The notes under the pieces: model-generated
Told to the model about the DNA's origin: nothing
Seen by the model: only the letters and a program-made list of their open reading frames with translations
Database searches by the model: none
Made by a program: the position numbers and the translations under genes
Assembly: GCA_033439255.1 (NCBI GenBank)
Contig: CM065887.1
Coordinates: 1,736,001 to 1,800,000, forward strand
Direction: 5' to 3'
DNA: 64,000 nt
From: Hericium rajendrae
Taxonomy: Eukaryota > Basidiomycota > Agaricomycetes > Russulales > Hericiaceae
Shown here: positions 23,804 to 32,961 of the stretch, one piece after another
Position numbering within the stretch: the stretch's first letter is position 1
Layout: every line of letters begins with the position of its first letter

Positions 23804-24100
23804 ACGCCAGCCCCAACCATCATAGATATCTGTCATGTGCTTGTGGTGATCTGGAAAAGCATCGAGTCCACGTTGAGGTGCTGGAATGGGCAGAACAGGT
23901 CCTGGTTTGTCGCCCTCACTCCTCCAGTGCTGGAACTCTTCATACTTACCAGGGTGCAGCAGGTAATGTTGGATCATGGGTATCAGGGCTACTGTCAGCA
24001 AGATCTTGAGTGGAGTTTACTTGATGCAGCTATTGCTGAGGGTCTTGCTCATGTAGAGAGTGCCAGAACAGTCAGGCTGCAGATAGTCTGAAGAGTCTAA

Positions 24101-24636
24101 GGCTGTGATCAGCAATGTGGTTGAGATACAATTTTTGAGATACTGTATCTTTTCCGGTGTGGGAAGGTACTGGTATTAGATCGCGGTTCAGTGGCTATGC
24201 CACTTACAGTGATGCCGGTGCCATGCTGACCATGCCAGGCCAATGCCAATCTCAATCCATCTAATCCATAGTGCATCCCCTTGGCACCCCCAGTTCTTCA
24301 TATTTATTGTGCTTGCTATACCTCTTGTACAACCTCAAGCATCTACTGATTAACTTGAAAAATAAAATAAATATGATCCTTCTCTTTTGTTTTGCCAAGA
24401 AACATCCATGAGATACTTTTTACTGATCTTGTAGTTGTAGAGGCCAAACTGTGCTGTGCAGCACTTACTGATTATTCAGTCTCTGAACTGCCACTCAGTT
24501 CAGATTTTGCAGATTTTGGTGCAGCCAAACAGGTCAGTATCAAATCTAGTTGTGAGAGCAGTTCCAGGTAAGATTTGTCTATATATGGTAGTCAAATGCA
24601 ATCTGGTTGTGCTCAACTGCATTACTGATCACAGCC
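24101..24636. mobile_element. E: 536-base MITE, PIF/Harbinger-like, TAA target duplication
   Basis: Inverted ends GGCTGTGATCAGCAATG (left) and CATTACTGATCACAGCC (right) are flanked by TAA at 24098-24100 and 24637-24639. A 3-base TWA duplication with GG-starting ends is the hallmark of PIF/Harbinger elements. Removing the element and one TAA rejoins the Tnp2 fossil frame (ELPDL to DSSDY). Non-autonomous; no ORF of note. Confidence 0.85.
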
Positions 24637-26156
24637 TAAGTCAGGAAGCTCTGAGGGGTGGTGTCAAAACCAGCAGACATTGCAGACGAAGTAATACACA
24701 ATATATGCATCAGGGTCCAGATGAAGGTGGCGCTCAACAGTCCGCAGAGTCTTTGCCATAGTCAGAAGACCCAAGATCTCGAGGCCTGTCTGTCATTGCA
24801 CCAAAAGAAGAGTCTCGTACTGAGATTCCAGAAAGAGCTGAATTGACGTATGCATGGCTCCATGAAAAACAGTCTATAAAAATGCCACAATATATATGTT
24901 TCTGAGAAACAGTGACTCAGAGAAAGCTGGCAGCATCTCATCATCCATAGCGCCATCAGGATCAGCGGAGTCATCATCAAAGATGTCTTTGCACATCTGG
25001 AATAGTGGATCAGCTTCCAGATCAGGTGCATCAGGTTGTTGTCCTCTGGTTCATCATTCTCATCAGAAAAAGGTGGTGGTGTTGCTTCATCTCGCAGCTC
25101 ATCCCAGAATTCTGTGACCTTGAGGTCATCCTCATCATATAGAGAGTATGCTGGTGAGGACAGGGGTGAAGGTGAATGTTGATCATCTCATGAGTTGCTG
25201 GAAAAATCATCATCTGAGCCATGGAGAGCGCTGTCGTCTAAGCCATAAGCATCATCATCTAAGCCACAAGCATTGTTGTCAGAGCAGTAAAGAGTGTTGT
25301 CTGGGTGGTTAAGAGCATCATCTATGCCATCGAGTATGTTGTCGAAGCCATTGTAGGTGAAGTTGTCTAAGCCAAAAGTGATCTCACCATAGGTAATATT
25401 ATCTAAGCCAAGAGTTGGATCCACATCAGGAAAAACTGTATGTACTATCGCGAACTACCGCTGGCTACAGTAGCTATAGTAGCCAGAGTAGTTGCGGTAG
25501 TGTCTGTAGGACTCTTCTTATTTTCTGTAGCTACTGTAGATAGATATTGTCTACTGTAGTTCACTGTAGTACAGATTTGCTACTGTAGACAAGTCAAGTT
25601 TCCACAATGTGCAATCTTCTACAGATGCTATAATGTGCTACCACAACTACAGTAGTCCATCCATGCTACAATAGATTTATTGCACATATGCAGCCTGTTA
25701 TATTTGCAGGTCTTCAAATTTGACTAACTCAATATAACATCTAAGTCAACAAAAAATTCTTATGCAGTTCATAAGGGTTCAAACAAACAACAATCAAATT
25801 TATTTACTAGCAAATACAAATACATGGTACTATATGAGACTACACTATAAGAGGATTCAAAAGCATAGACTGTAAAAAAGAACAAACATTACAAACATCA
25901 CAAAAAAAGCAATATTATATCTAACAAGTACTAGTAAAAGCTAGTTAGTGAGGTATCAAAGGCTATAAGCAAAGACTTACCAAAAAATTAAAAAAAAAAG
26001 AAACGAAAATGTACATACCCATAGTAAGGTAAGAACAGACATAAGCTTAAAGATTACTAATAAGAAAAAGGAAGACACACCATGCACAAAGCTCGAGTCA
26101 ATGACAGAAGAGATGATGGGGGTTGGAAAGAAAGAGAGGTTGCGTGTCGTGCATGC

Positions 26157-26165
26157 CTTATATAG
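26157..26165 (-). promoter_or_regulatory. TATA box of the B arm, AB-1
   Basis: On the minus strand the sequence reads CTATATAAGGCATGC, preceded by GCTCGCCACGT and followed within ~50 bases by a pyrimidine-rich start region. The same arrangement occurs at 31898-31904 (AB-2) and 53917-53925 (AB-3). Confidence 0.6.
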
Positions 26166-26449
26166 ACGTGGCGAGCGGAGCCCAAAATGCAGCTGCCGTG
26201 ACTCGGCCCGGATGCTGCCGGGTGCTGTGTCAGAGACTAAGGCAACAGACTTCACTAAGTTCGTGTTGCTGTCCAGTAGCTTATAGTACAGTAGCTATAT
26301 AGTTCTGTGATTCAAATAAATTGAATCAATGAAATATAGCTACTGGTGTTTTTTCAGATTTATCCTAATTTTATTTGATTTACTACATTAGAAACATTCC
26401 AACTTGCACATGTTTGGTGGTGAATGACTTGACGCACATCAAAGTTCAT

Positions 26450-26990
26450 CAATAACATTCATCTTGCAGCTGCTACCCTCAACTCCCCTCCTTCTCTCCT
26501 CTCCTCCTCCCTCCCTCCCCCTTTCGTGTGGAATCAAACGTCGGCAGATGGTTATAGCATGATGAGGACCCGGCAGGTGAGTAAAAAAAAATCTTTTCAT
26601 TTATTCATGCTAACACTGAGAGTATCGCACGTCTGCTGCACTATGCCATGCCTGCACACCTGTCCACTGCGCCACACCTCACCCATGCGCACGTCACTGC
26701 ACCATGCATGTGTGCACATCCACTGTGTGCACCACCTTGCATCCACTCCCGCACCCGTACCCCATGCATCCGACGCATGCGTGCACCTGCCCACTGTGCT
26801 GTGCCTCGCCTGCATGCCTGTCCACCATGCCGTGCCTCACCTGCATGCCCATCTACCGCGCCGTACCTGTAGCCACATCCACACCACACTGTGCCTCGCT
26901 CATGCACTGCGCCGCATGCCCCCCCTAGTGTGCTCCCTCCCCACCTGCACTGCACTGCACCTCACCTGCACCGTGCCCTGCCACCCTGGG
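26450..26990 (+). other. A arm of AB-1: spliced transcript unit
   Basis: A CT-rich leader (26460-26525) leads to two ATGs (26559, 26562; MMRTRQ), then a GTGAGT donor at 26577, a GCTAAC branch at 26609 and the A-arm word GAGAGTATCGCAC at 26618. The body that follows is rich in TGCATGC, CCACC and CACTG. It is open in three overlapping frames, all giving Cys/His/Pro/Thr-rich low-complexity peptides (for example CTMPCLHTCPLRHTSPM). Because all frames look alike, coding is doubtful. Only the first half of the hairpin is conserved in this copy. Confidence 0.5.
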
Positions 26991-27034
26991 AGGACGAAGA
27001 ATCATGCCCAAATTTGGGCATGATTCTTCGTCCT
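26991..27034. repeat. 44-base perfect palindrome
   Basis: AGGACGAAGAATCATGCCC followed by its reverse complement across a central AAATTT. An imperfect copy lies at 28080-28123. Together they bracket segment H inside the A arm of AB-1. Confidence 0.85.
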
Positions 27035-28079
27035 GCTCTGTGCCGCTCTGCCGAGGGCGTGGGAACGTCCCAGGTGACACCTAAGAAATCAGAGGTATCA
27101 ATATTGCAGTACCACACGTCCAGTACTTACCTGATTAATATAATAAAATGAAAGCCCTGCATTGTGTGAGCAAAATAAGCCTAAGATCATAGAAAATGAT
27201 GGAGATTTGAGAAAGTGAAAAAAACTCGCCTAGGAGGAGGGATGATAGGACAAGTTTGTCCCTTGCGCGATGAAATGTCCACCAATATGGACGCATGAGG
27301 GTTTGTTCGAAAGTTACGAATCAGAGCTTTCAGTCGAGCCTAAGAGAGCTGTGATACGTACAATATATCCCAAGATATGGCAAAACCACGTTTTGCCACA
27401 TCATCCAGGAGATCTTGCTGTTTCGTGGCGCTACCTGGTCCTATCGACGTGTATGTAGGCTTATTGGAAAGGTATGGATTAGCCCTTTCCAAAACTGTTA
27501 AAACGTCGTCGATACGTACTGTATTGACCGAGATATGACAAATTCGCTAAAAGGCGAATTTTGCCTTACCAGGAGGAGAGAATGTCTTGCTGCGGAGCAA
27601 CGGCTGGTTGGATCGACTCGTATGTAGGCTTGTTCGAAAGCTATGAATCATAGCGTTCGAACAAGCCTATACACGAGCCGATCCATGCCCTGCTCGTTGC
27701 GCTATGCCAAGATCCTGCTATCAGTAAGTACCTATCAGAATAAGGCAGGTAACTCACCTAATACTTATCCAAACGCCTCGCATGTGGGCTCGTTCGAAAG
27801 CTACGATCAGCACGATTCGAACGACGCCAAGATCGTGCAAATCGACAAAGGTTTGAGGTCTGGAGAGACACATTTGTGCTATGATTCAGAAGATTATTTG
27901 ACATACCTATTAGAACCTTTTTTTTGGAGCCAAGGCCCAGATACAAAGCCCAGAGGCAAGGGCAGTAGTAGAACCTATAATTCCATATGCATTAGTATCA
28001 ATACACACTGTGAACATACCTTGAGACAGGACTTCAATGTTTCGACTTGTTGAGTCGCGGCGCTCCAGTACAGCCAGCT
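27035..28079. repeat. H: array of ~160-base diverged tandem units
   Basis: The word GGCTTGTTCGAAAGCTATGA or a variant recurs at about 27297, 27465, 27623 and 27785, a spacing of about 162 bases. Between them run words such as GATACGTAC, GAGATATG and CAGGAGAG. Some units have local inverted pairs (GTTCGAAAGC with GCGTTCGAAC). Open frames up to 136 codons occur but differ from unit to unit. No gene recognised. Confidence 0.65.
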
Positions 28080-29098
28080 TAAGACAACAAATCATGCCTA
28101 TATTTGGGCAACATTCTTCGTCCTGCTGCTCATACAATGCAGCAACACTCAACTCTATACAGTCTTAAGTAAACTTATAAGAGTTGATCATATATATCAT
28201 ATTTATGTTGCTAACTAATGGTATATGTACATAAGAATCATAGAATAGTTAAAGTCAATGATATAATGCATGTTAATATGTTGTCTACCGCAGCTACAGC
28301 AGGCGCATCATAGCTACAGCAGGTAGATGACATCTACAGATTCCTTGATCAAAATGTGCCTTGCATAATTACGTGCTACAGAAGCTACGGCTAAATTACA
28401 GTGGTCATGATTCTTCTATTACATCACTAAGTCTAGATCAGTAGCGCTAATCTGACATCAGTAGTGCCCATCAAACTTCTGATGATCGGTAAGCATGTTT
28501 GATGGATTTGCAGTTTTTCCTGATGCAGATTGTCAATATCCATAGCCTGAGAGTTGGCAGCACCACTCTTGCGAGCCTCAGGGAAGTCATCTCCCACCAG
28601 CGAAGGGGCAGGTGACAAGGATGGCAAGGAGGAATCGTGATATTTAGAGCTCATCATTGACATTGCCTGTGGACGGGGTGACTCGGTGGTATTGTCTTCC
28701 AAGTAAAATTTCAGCCACAGCCCAATCAGAGAAGTGTGATGACAAAAAATAACTATGGGTAGGTAGTTCACATCATGAGAAAAAGGTGACTGACTGGCTA
28801 TAGCATTACTCGTATTATCTACGACAGATGAACAGCATCCATGGGAAGTGTAGCATAAATTTTCTGCTCCATGAGCTGAGGTAAATAGCATAGATTGTCC
28901 ATGCATACTGTGGCTGATCCAGAAGCAGGTCACAGTGAGTTTCTGCTCACCTAGTGCGATATCTACAAATCCAATCAGCCTCAAATTTTTATCATAGAAC
29001 ACTAGTAAAACGAGTATAGACTATGCATATGTAGTGTACAGATTTTTAAAGCACGAATCACAAGTGGTATGAATATTCTGCGATGAAGAGTGCTCCTA

Positions 29099-29288
29099 CA
29101 TCAGCAAACCTTTCCACTTACTTGTTGACCTTGTTTGCCTTTTTTTCATCTGGTTTATCTGGTTTGTGTCTGATTTGTCTGGTTATTGTCTGAAATCTGC
29201 AAAATCAGACAAACCAGATGCAAACCAGATAAACCAGATTAAAAAAAGGCAAACAAGGTCAACAAGTAGATGGAAAGGTTTGCTGATG
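29099..29288. mobile_element. D1: 190-base foldback MITE, TA target duplication
   Basis: Begins CATCAGCAAACCTTTCCA and ends with its reverse complement; TA flanks both sides (29097-29098, 29289-29290). The element is almost a full palindrome; the pairing is interrupted only near the middle. Its left half is duplicated at 12561-12670. Confidence 0.9.
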
Positions 29289-29314
29289 TACCCAGAAGTG
29301 GGTCAGCATGAGAA

Positions 29315-30148
29315 TCAAGTATCGGTGGTCATGTCCTCCTCCTCTCTAGGCACTGTGGACTGTAATAATGGATTTATGTGCTCTTCATTGATGGTATGTT
29401 GTTGAATTTGGCTTGTATGGGCTGTGATCATCTGCCTATAGTCCTCTATAACATCTCTGACTTCATTTGGACCTGAACGAGGTGGGTTATACTGATTAAG
29501 TGGTGCAGGACTTTTTGCACCATTCTCAGCCATCTTGAGCTCGACAGGATCAGTGCCATGGATGCCTGACATGTGGACGTGCTTGGGTGGATGATTCTCA
29601 TCATCCTTCCCATCTGATGTACATTTTTTGGTCAAATGACGTGCTTGAGTCTCTGCCGCTTTTGCCTCCTTCTGGACATGCTTTGCAGCTTCTCGCTCTG
29701 TCTTCTCTTGGGCCTTCTGAGCTGCTTTTTCAGTCTTATCATGTGCCTTCTTCTCCTTGGTCTGCTTTTGCTTCCTGTCAGTCTCTGCCTTCTTGCAGGC
29801 TCTTTCTTCTTTGGCCTCAGCTCGCTTCTCTGCTGCAGCCTCTTTATGCTGCTCCCAGTGCCACTCTCTGTCTGCAGCCTTCTTGGCAGCCTTCTCTTGT
29901 TGCTCAATCTCCTTCCTAGCATCTCACTTGGTGTGCTCAGAGTCTCTGATGGCCATCTCACACTCCTTCACTACTGCATGATCCTGCTCTTCAATGGCCT
30001 TCTGAATGGCTTTGAGCTTTTGCAAAGCATCCTTGTGAACTGCACTGATTTGTACTTGGGGAAAGTGGGCCGATGCTTCACACGGCAAGACGTTTCCTTT
30101 TTTTTTATTAGTTACATTTAACTTGGAAGAAGAGGGGTGATGCTTCAC
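29315..30148 (-). pseudogene. Charged coiled-coil protein, one premature stop
   Basis: Read from ATG 30148 (MKHHPSSSKLNVTNKKKG). The frame passes QKLKAIQKAIEEQDHAV, meets a TGA at about 29924 after SEHTK, and continues in phase with a long Lys/Glu/Ala-rich helix (KEIEQQEKAAKKAADREW, AQKAQEKTEREAAKHVQ). It ends EEEDMTTDT at 29315. TGA for CGA is the likely change. The protein looks like a single long coiled coil with a polar tail. It lies upstream of the Tnp2 fossil on the same strand and could be an accessory ORF of that element, which is a guess. Antisense frames of similar length are shadows of the biased codon use. Confidence 0.55.
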
Positions 30149-30149
30149 A

Positions 30150-30324
30150 TAACAAGATGATTTTTTTCAATTGTTAGTTATATTTTAAATAGTGCATAAA
30201 TGAGTAAAGTCTTACTGGTCAGATTGATTATAAATTGTGGCTCAACTACATAGCAGCTATAGCACTATAAAACTAGACATAGCATTGGCTAGCAGCTATG
30301 TAGATTTTACATTTTTGAGATGGC
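30150..30324 (+). repeat. AB-type tail remnant
   Basis: AT-rich with CTATAGC words, ending ATTTTACATTTTTGAGATG at 30324, which matches the outer end of AB elements (compare 44882 read on the minus strand). No arm sequence remains. Confidence 0.5.
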
Positions 30325-30374
30325 TGCACATCTATGCTCATCTATGCTGCTACACTGTTGAGTTATATATACTA

Positions 30375-30784
30375 CATCAGGAACCTTGACAATTTTCTGA
30401 TGGGTCTGACAGTGTCTGACAGTACTCGTGCAAGTCAAATCAGATGCATCAGACAGTATCAGATAGCTGTTAGTTAAATCAGACAGCATCAGACTCTATC
30501 AGACACTATCAGCTAAATGGACATGCAGACACTGTAGAGATTGCTCAGAATGCTCTCAGATTTGTGAAAATAGCAAATATTAGAAATTCTATTATGATAT
30601 ATAATTAGAGATGAATAACTCCTATAGTGAACAATAGGTGTCCACTCTTAAATGTATAAGCTAAATCAGATGTGATCATTTGAAAAGTGGCTGCAGACAG
30701 ATCAGACTCTATGAGCTCTATCAGATACTGTCAGACACTGTTAGACACTGCAGATCAATCAGAAAATTGTCAAGGTTCCTGATG
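30375..30784. mobile_element. D2: 410-base MITE, TA target duplication
   Basis: Ends CATCAGGAACCTTGACAA and TTGTCAAGGTTCCTGATG, flanked by TA (30373-30374, 30785-30786). The interior is rich in CAGACAGT-type words. Its termini are close to those of D3 and start with the same CATCAG as D1 and AB-1. Confidence 0.9.
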
Positions 30785-30786
30785 TA

Positions 30787-30935
30787 CTGTACCAATACAG
30801 TCGTAGGCTCATAAACTTTAGCTGTGACAAGATTTTGAAAATCCCAAAAATCTGAAAGAATATTCTGGGCACATAAAAAATAGGCTCACAGGTCCTTGTG
30901 ACCTGTGACCTGAGCCTTCGACTGTATTGGTACAG
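30787..30935. mobile_element. D4: 149-base MITE sharing a TA with D2
   Basis: Ends CTGTACCAATACAGTCG and CGACTGTATTGGTACAG, with TA at 30785-30786 and 30936-30937. Its left TA is the same two bases as the right TA of D2, so one element inserted at the duplication made by the other. The internal sequence includes GGTCCTTGTGACCTGTGACC. Confidence 0.85.
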
Positions 30936-31557
30936 TATATAACACTATTATCAGAGTCATAGCATCATTGGTTGAAAGTTTAGTACAAAGAAAACTCATT
31001 TTTTGGACATACAAAATTGACTTTTTTAAACATTTAATTCAATATTTTTGAGTGTAAAAGTTGATTCTACATGTAATATATCTATCTGAGAAATTTAACA
31101 GTGGTATATAGCACTATGTAGCCTATATAGCTCTGATAGGGCCATAGCAGTCTCCTTTTCTACATAGCACTCTATAGCAGCAAGACAATCTATATAGAGC
31201 TATCATAGCACTCTATAGCAGTAAGACAATCTATACAGGGCTATCATAGCTATCATGGGGTAAGGTAGTAACTATCATAGTCATCATAGTTATCTGTTAT
31301 AAGATGATAACTATTATAACTGTCATAACATATGATGATTATTATAGCTATATTAGCTATATGGTATATCCTTAGTATCATATTATATGCAGCTAGTTAG
31401 ACTATTATTGACTCTATATCATCTTTACCAACAATGTTACTCAAAAGATGCTAATTATAAGACATCTCAGATATTCAATATGATACACTATAAGATATGG
31501 TAAGACTGTAAGATAAAGACAAGATAAGATAAAAGATAAGATAAAGATAAAACTTAC

Positions 31558-31749
31558 TGTCAAGATAAGAAAAAGCGAAAATGATCTACAAAAGAAGTCA
31601 ACAAATCAGTATCACAAAATAAAATAAAAACATAAGGCTTACCTAAGGAAATAAAAGCGAAAATGAAGCCTATGAAGAACATTAGGGTTAAAAACAATCA
31701 AACAAAATAACAACATACCAAAGAAAATAAAAATGCAAAAATGCAAAGG
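31558..31749 (-). ncRNA. Micro-exon chain in the B arm of AB-2
   Basis: On the minus strand three short segments, 31749-31719 (31 bases), 31669-31643 (27) and 31585-31558 (28), are each preceded by CTGTAG, TTCATAG or TTTTGTAG and followed by GTATGT, GTAAGC or GTAAGT. The intervals between them are 49 and 57 bases and contain TTTAAC or TTGAC branch-like words. All three segments are versions of TTTCGCTTTTTxTTxCTT. The arrangement lies ~150 bases downstream of a TATA box. I infer a spliced transcript of tiny exons; coding potential is nil. It could be chance in T-rich DNA, but AB-3 has a like segment at 54217-54237. Confidence 0.45.
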
Positions 31750-31897
31750 CTACAGAAAAAAACATAAGGTTAGATACAATAAAACAAGAATACAACATAT
31801 CAAACATAAGAAGATTAAAGCAAAAGGGAAGAGAGTAACGAGAGACGAGAGATGGTGGTGGTAGAGAAGAGAGAGAGCAAGCGCGTCGCGCACGCCT

Positions 31898-31904
31898 TAT
31901 ATAG
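31898..31904 (-). promoter_or_regulatory. TATA box of the B arm, AB-2
   Basis: The minus strand reads GTCTATATAAGGCGTGCGCG, preceded by GCGCTCGCTAT. Upstream blocks (CTGATGCAGCAT, CAAGTCACGT) align with AB-1 and partly with AB-3. Confidence 0.6.
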
Positions 31905-32036
31905 ACATAGCGAGCGCCAAATGTGAGTGACGTGACTTGGCCCGGGTGCTGCCGGAATGCTGCATCAGAGACTAAGGTGGCAGACATCATTAAGTTCGTG
32001 TTGCTGCCTGGTAGCCTGTAGTACAGTAGCTAGGTA

Positions 32037-32617
32037 CATCAGGAAGGTTGACAACTTTCTGATTGACCTGACAATTTTTAACCCTACTGACAGCTTCTGA
32101 TTGACCTGATCCACCTGAAAGCAATCTTGAGAAGCAAATATCTGATCAGACTTTTACATTCAAGAAAAGACATTTATTGTCAGATATATAAGTTTTTAAT
32201 CTCTAACTAATAGATATATCAAAATCTTTGATATCTGAAATTTTTAAAAATCTGAAAGTGTCTGATTTCAAATCTGGAGGTCAAATATCAGTCAGATGGA
32301 TCAGACAGTGTCAGACACCATCAGATGCTCTCAGACAGTTACAGATAATTTTCAGATATTTGACCTCCAGATTTGAAAAAATTTTCAGATCAGACACTCT
32401 CAGATTTAGAAAATTTCAGATATCAGAGATTTTGTTATATCTATTAGTTAGAGATTACAAACTTATATATCTGACAAAAAATGTCTTTACTTAAATGTAA
32501 AAGTTTGATCAGATATTTGCCTGTGAAGATTGCTTTCAGGTGGATCAGGTCAATCAGGAGCTGTCAGTAGGGTTGAAAATTGTCAGGTCAATCAGAAAGT
32601 TGTCAACCTTCCTGATG
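32037..32617. mobile_element. D3: 581-base foldback MITE, TA target duplication
   Basis: Ends CATCAGGAAGGTTGACAACT and its complement, flanked by TA (32035-32036, 32618-32619). The two arms pair over roughly 250 bases, leaving a short centre with CAGACAGTGTCAGACACC. It sits between the B and A arms of AB-2. Confidence 0.9.
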
Positions 32618-32880
32618 TAGTTAGCTCATGCAATCAAATTATATTGGTAAATTGTACACAACGTCTTTTTCTTGGATTTGTGGCTATTTTATTTTATTTG
32701 CTAAGCTCAAGACATTCGAACTCGCGCGCGTTCGGTGGCTGAATGCGTGTCGAAGTTCGAATGTTCAACTCGAGCTTCGACCACCACTACTTACCTCTCC
32801 CTCTCCTCCTCCCTTCTGTCTGTCCTCTCCCATCAAACCGAACACCGAAAGAGAGTAGCGGGATGCCAAGGGCCCTGCAG

Positions 32881-32923
32881 GTGAGTAAAAAAAACCTCTA
32901 TATGTTTTTTTTGTACTAACTCA
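32881..32923 (+). other. Conserved short intron at the start of the A arm, AB-2
   Basis: GTGAGT donor after ATGCCAAGGGCCCTGCAG, a perfect TACTAAC branch site, and a CAG acceptor give a 43-base intron. The matching place in AB-3 (minus strand, about 46425-46381) has GTAAGT, GCTAATG and CAG. AB-1 keeps the donor and branch. Conservation of splice signals suggests this arm is transcribed and spliced. Confidence 0.6.
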
Positions 32924-32953
32924 GAGAGTATCGCTCATTTGAGCAATACTCTC
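32924..32953. repeat. GAGAGTATCGCTC hairpin of the A arm, AB-2
   Basis: GAGAGTATCGCTC, loop ATTT, GAGCAATACTCTC: a 13-base-pair stem with one mismatch directly at the 3' splice site. Perfect in AB-3 (46351-46380, loop GAAT), diverged near 55746-55775, and half present at 12675 and 26618. Confidence 0.85.
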
Positions 32954-32961
32954 GCCACCTT

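Larger units (their letters stand above)
25424..28525. mobile_element. AB-1: complete bidirectional AB element, 3.1 kb
   Basis: Inverted ends CATCAGGAAAAACTG (25424-25438) and CAGTTTTTCCTGATG (28511-28525), flanked by CA on both sides. Excision in thought restores the minus-strand Tnp2 frame exactly. Inside, from left: a GCTACAGTAGC-rich tail (25440-25690), the B arm read leftward from a TATA box near 26160, a central promoter region (26290-26450), the A arm read rightward (26450-26990), an inserted segment H (26991-28123), and a GCTACAGCAGG-rich tail (28290-28440). No transposase or RT frame is visible, so it is non-autonomous. Confidence 0.75.
23804..29002 (-). pseudogene. Fossil Tnp2/CACTA-like transposase N-terminal region, split by two insertions
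   Basis: Read on the minus strand in three blocks: 29002-28526, 25421-24637 and 24100-23804, separated by AB-1 and MITE E. The first block ends SQAMDIDNL and the second begins DPTLGLDNITYG, in phase. It continues through an acidic region (DDLKVTEFWDELRDEA) to LFQMCKDIFDDDSADP after a one-base frameshift near 25035. Next comes TLRTVERHLHLDPDAYIVYY, then CWF-stop-HHPSELPDL. The third block reads DSSDYLQPDCSGTLY, LHPGKYEEFQHWRSEG and DAFPDHHKHMTDIYDGWGW. From memory this order (TVERRLG, HHPSEL, LRPGK, DAF..DGWGWR) is typical of the region before the Tnp2 domain in Agaricomycete CACTA-like elements. At least five in-frame stops are present, several being TGA for expected CGA. The catalytic region is absent. 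Confidence 0.65.
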
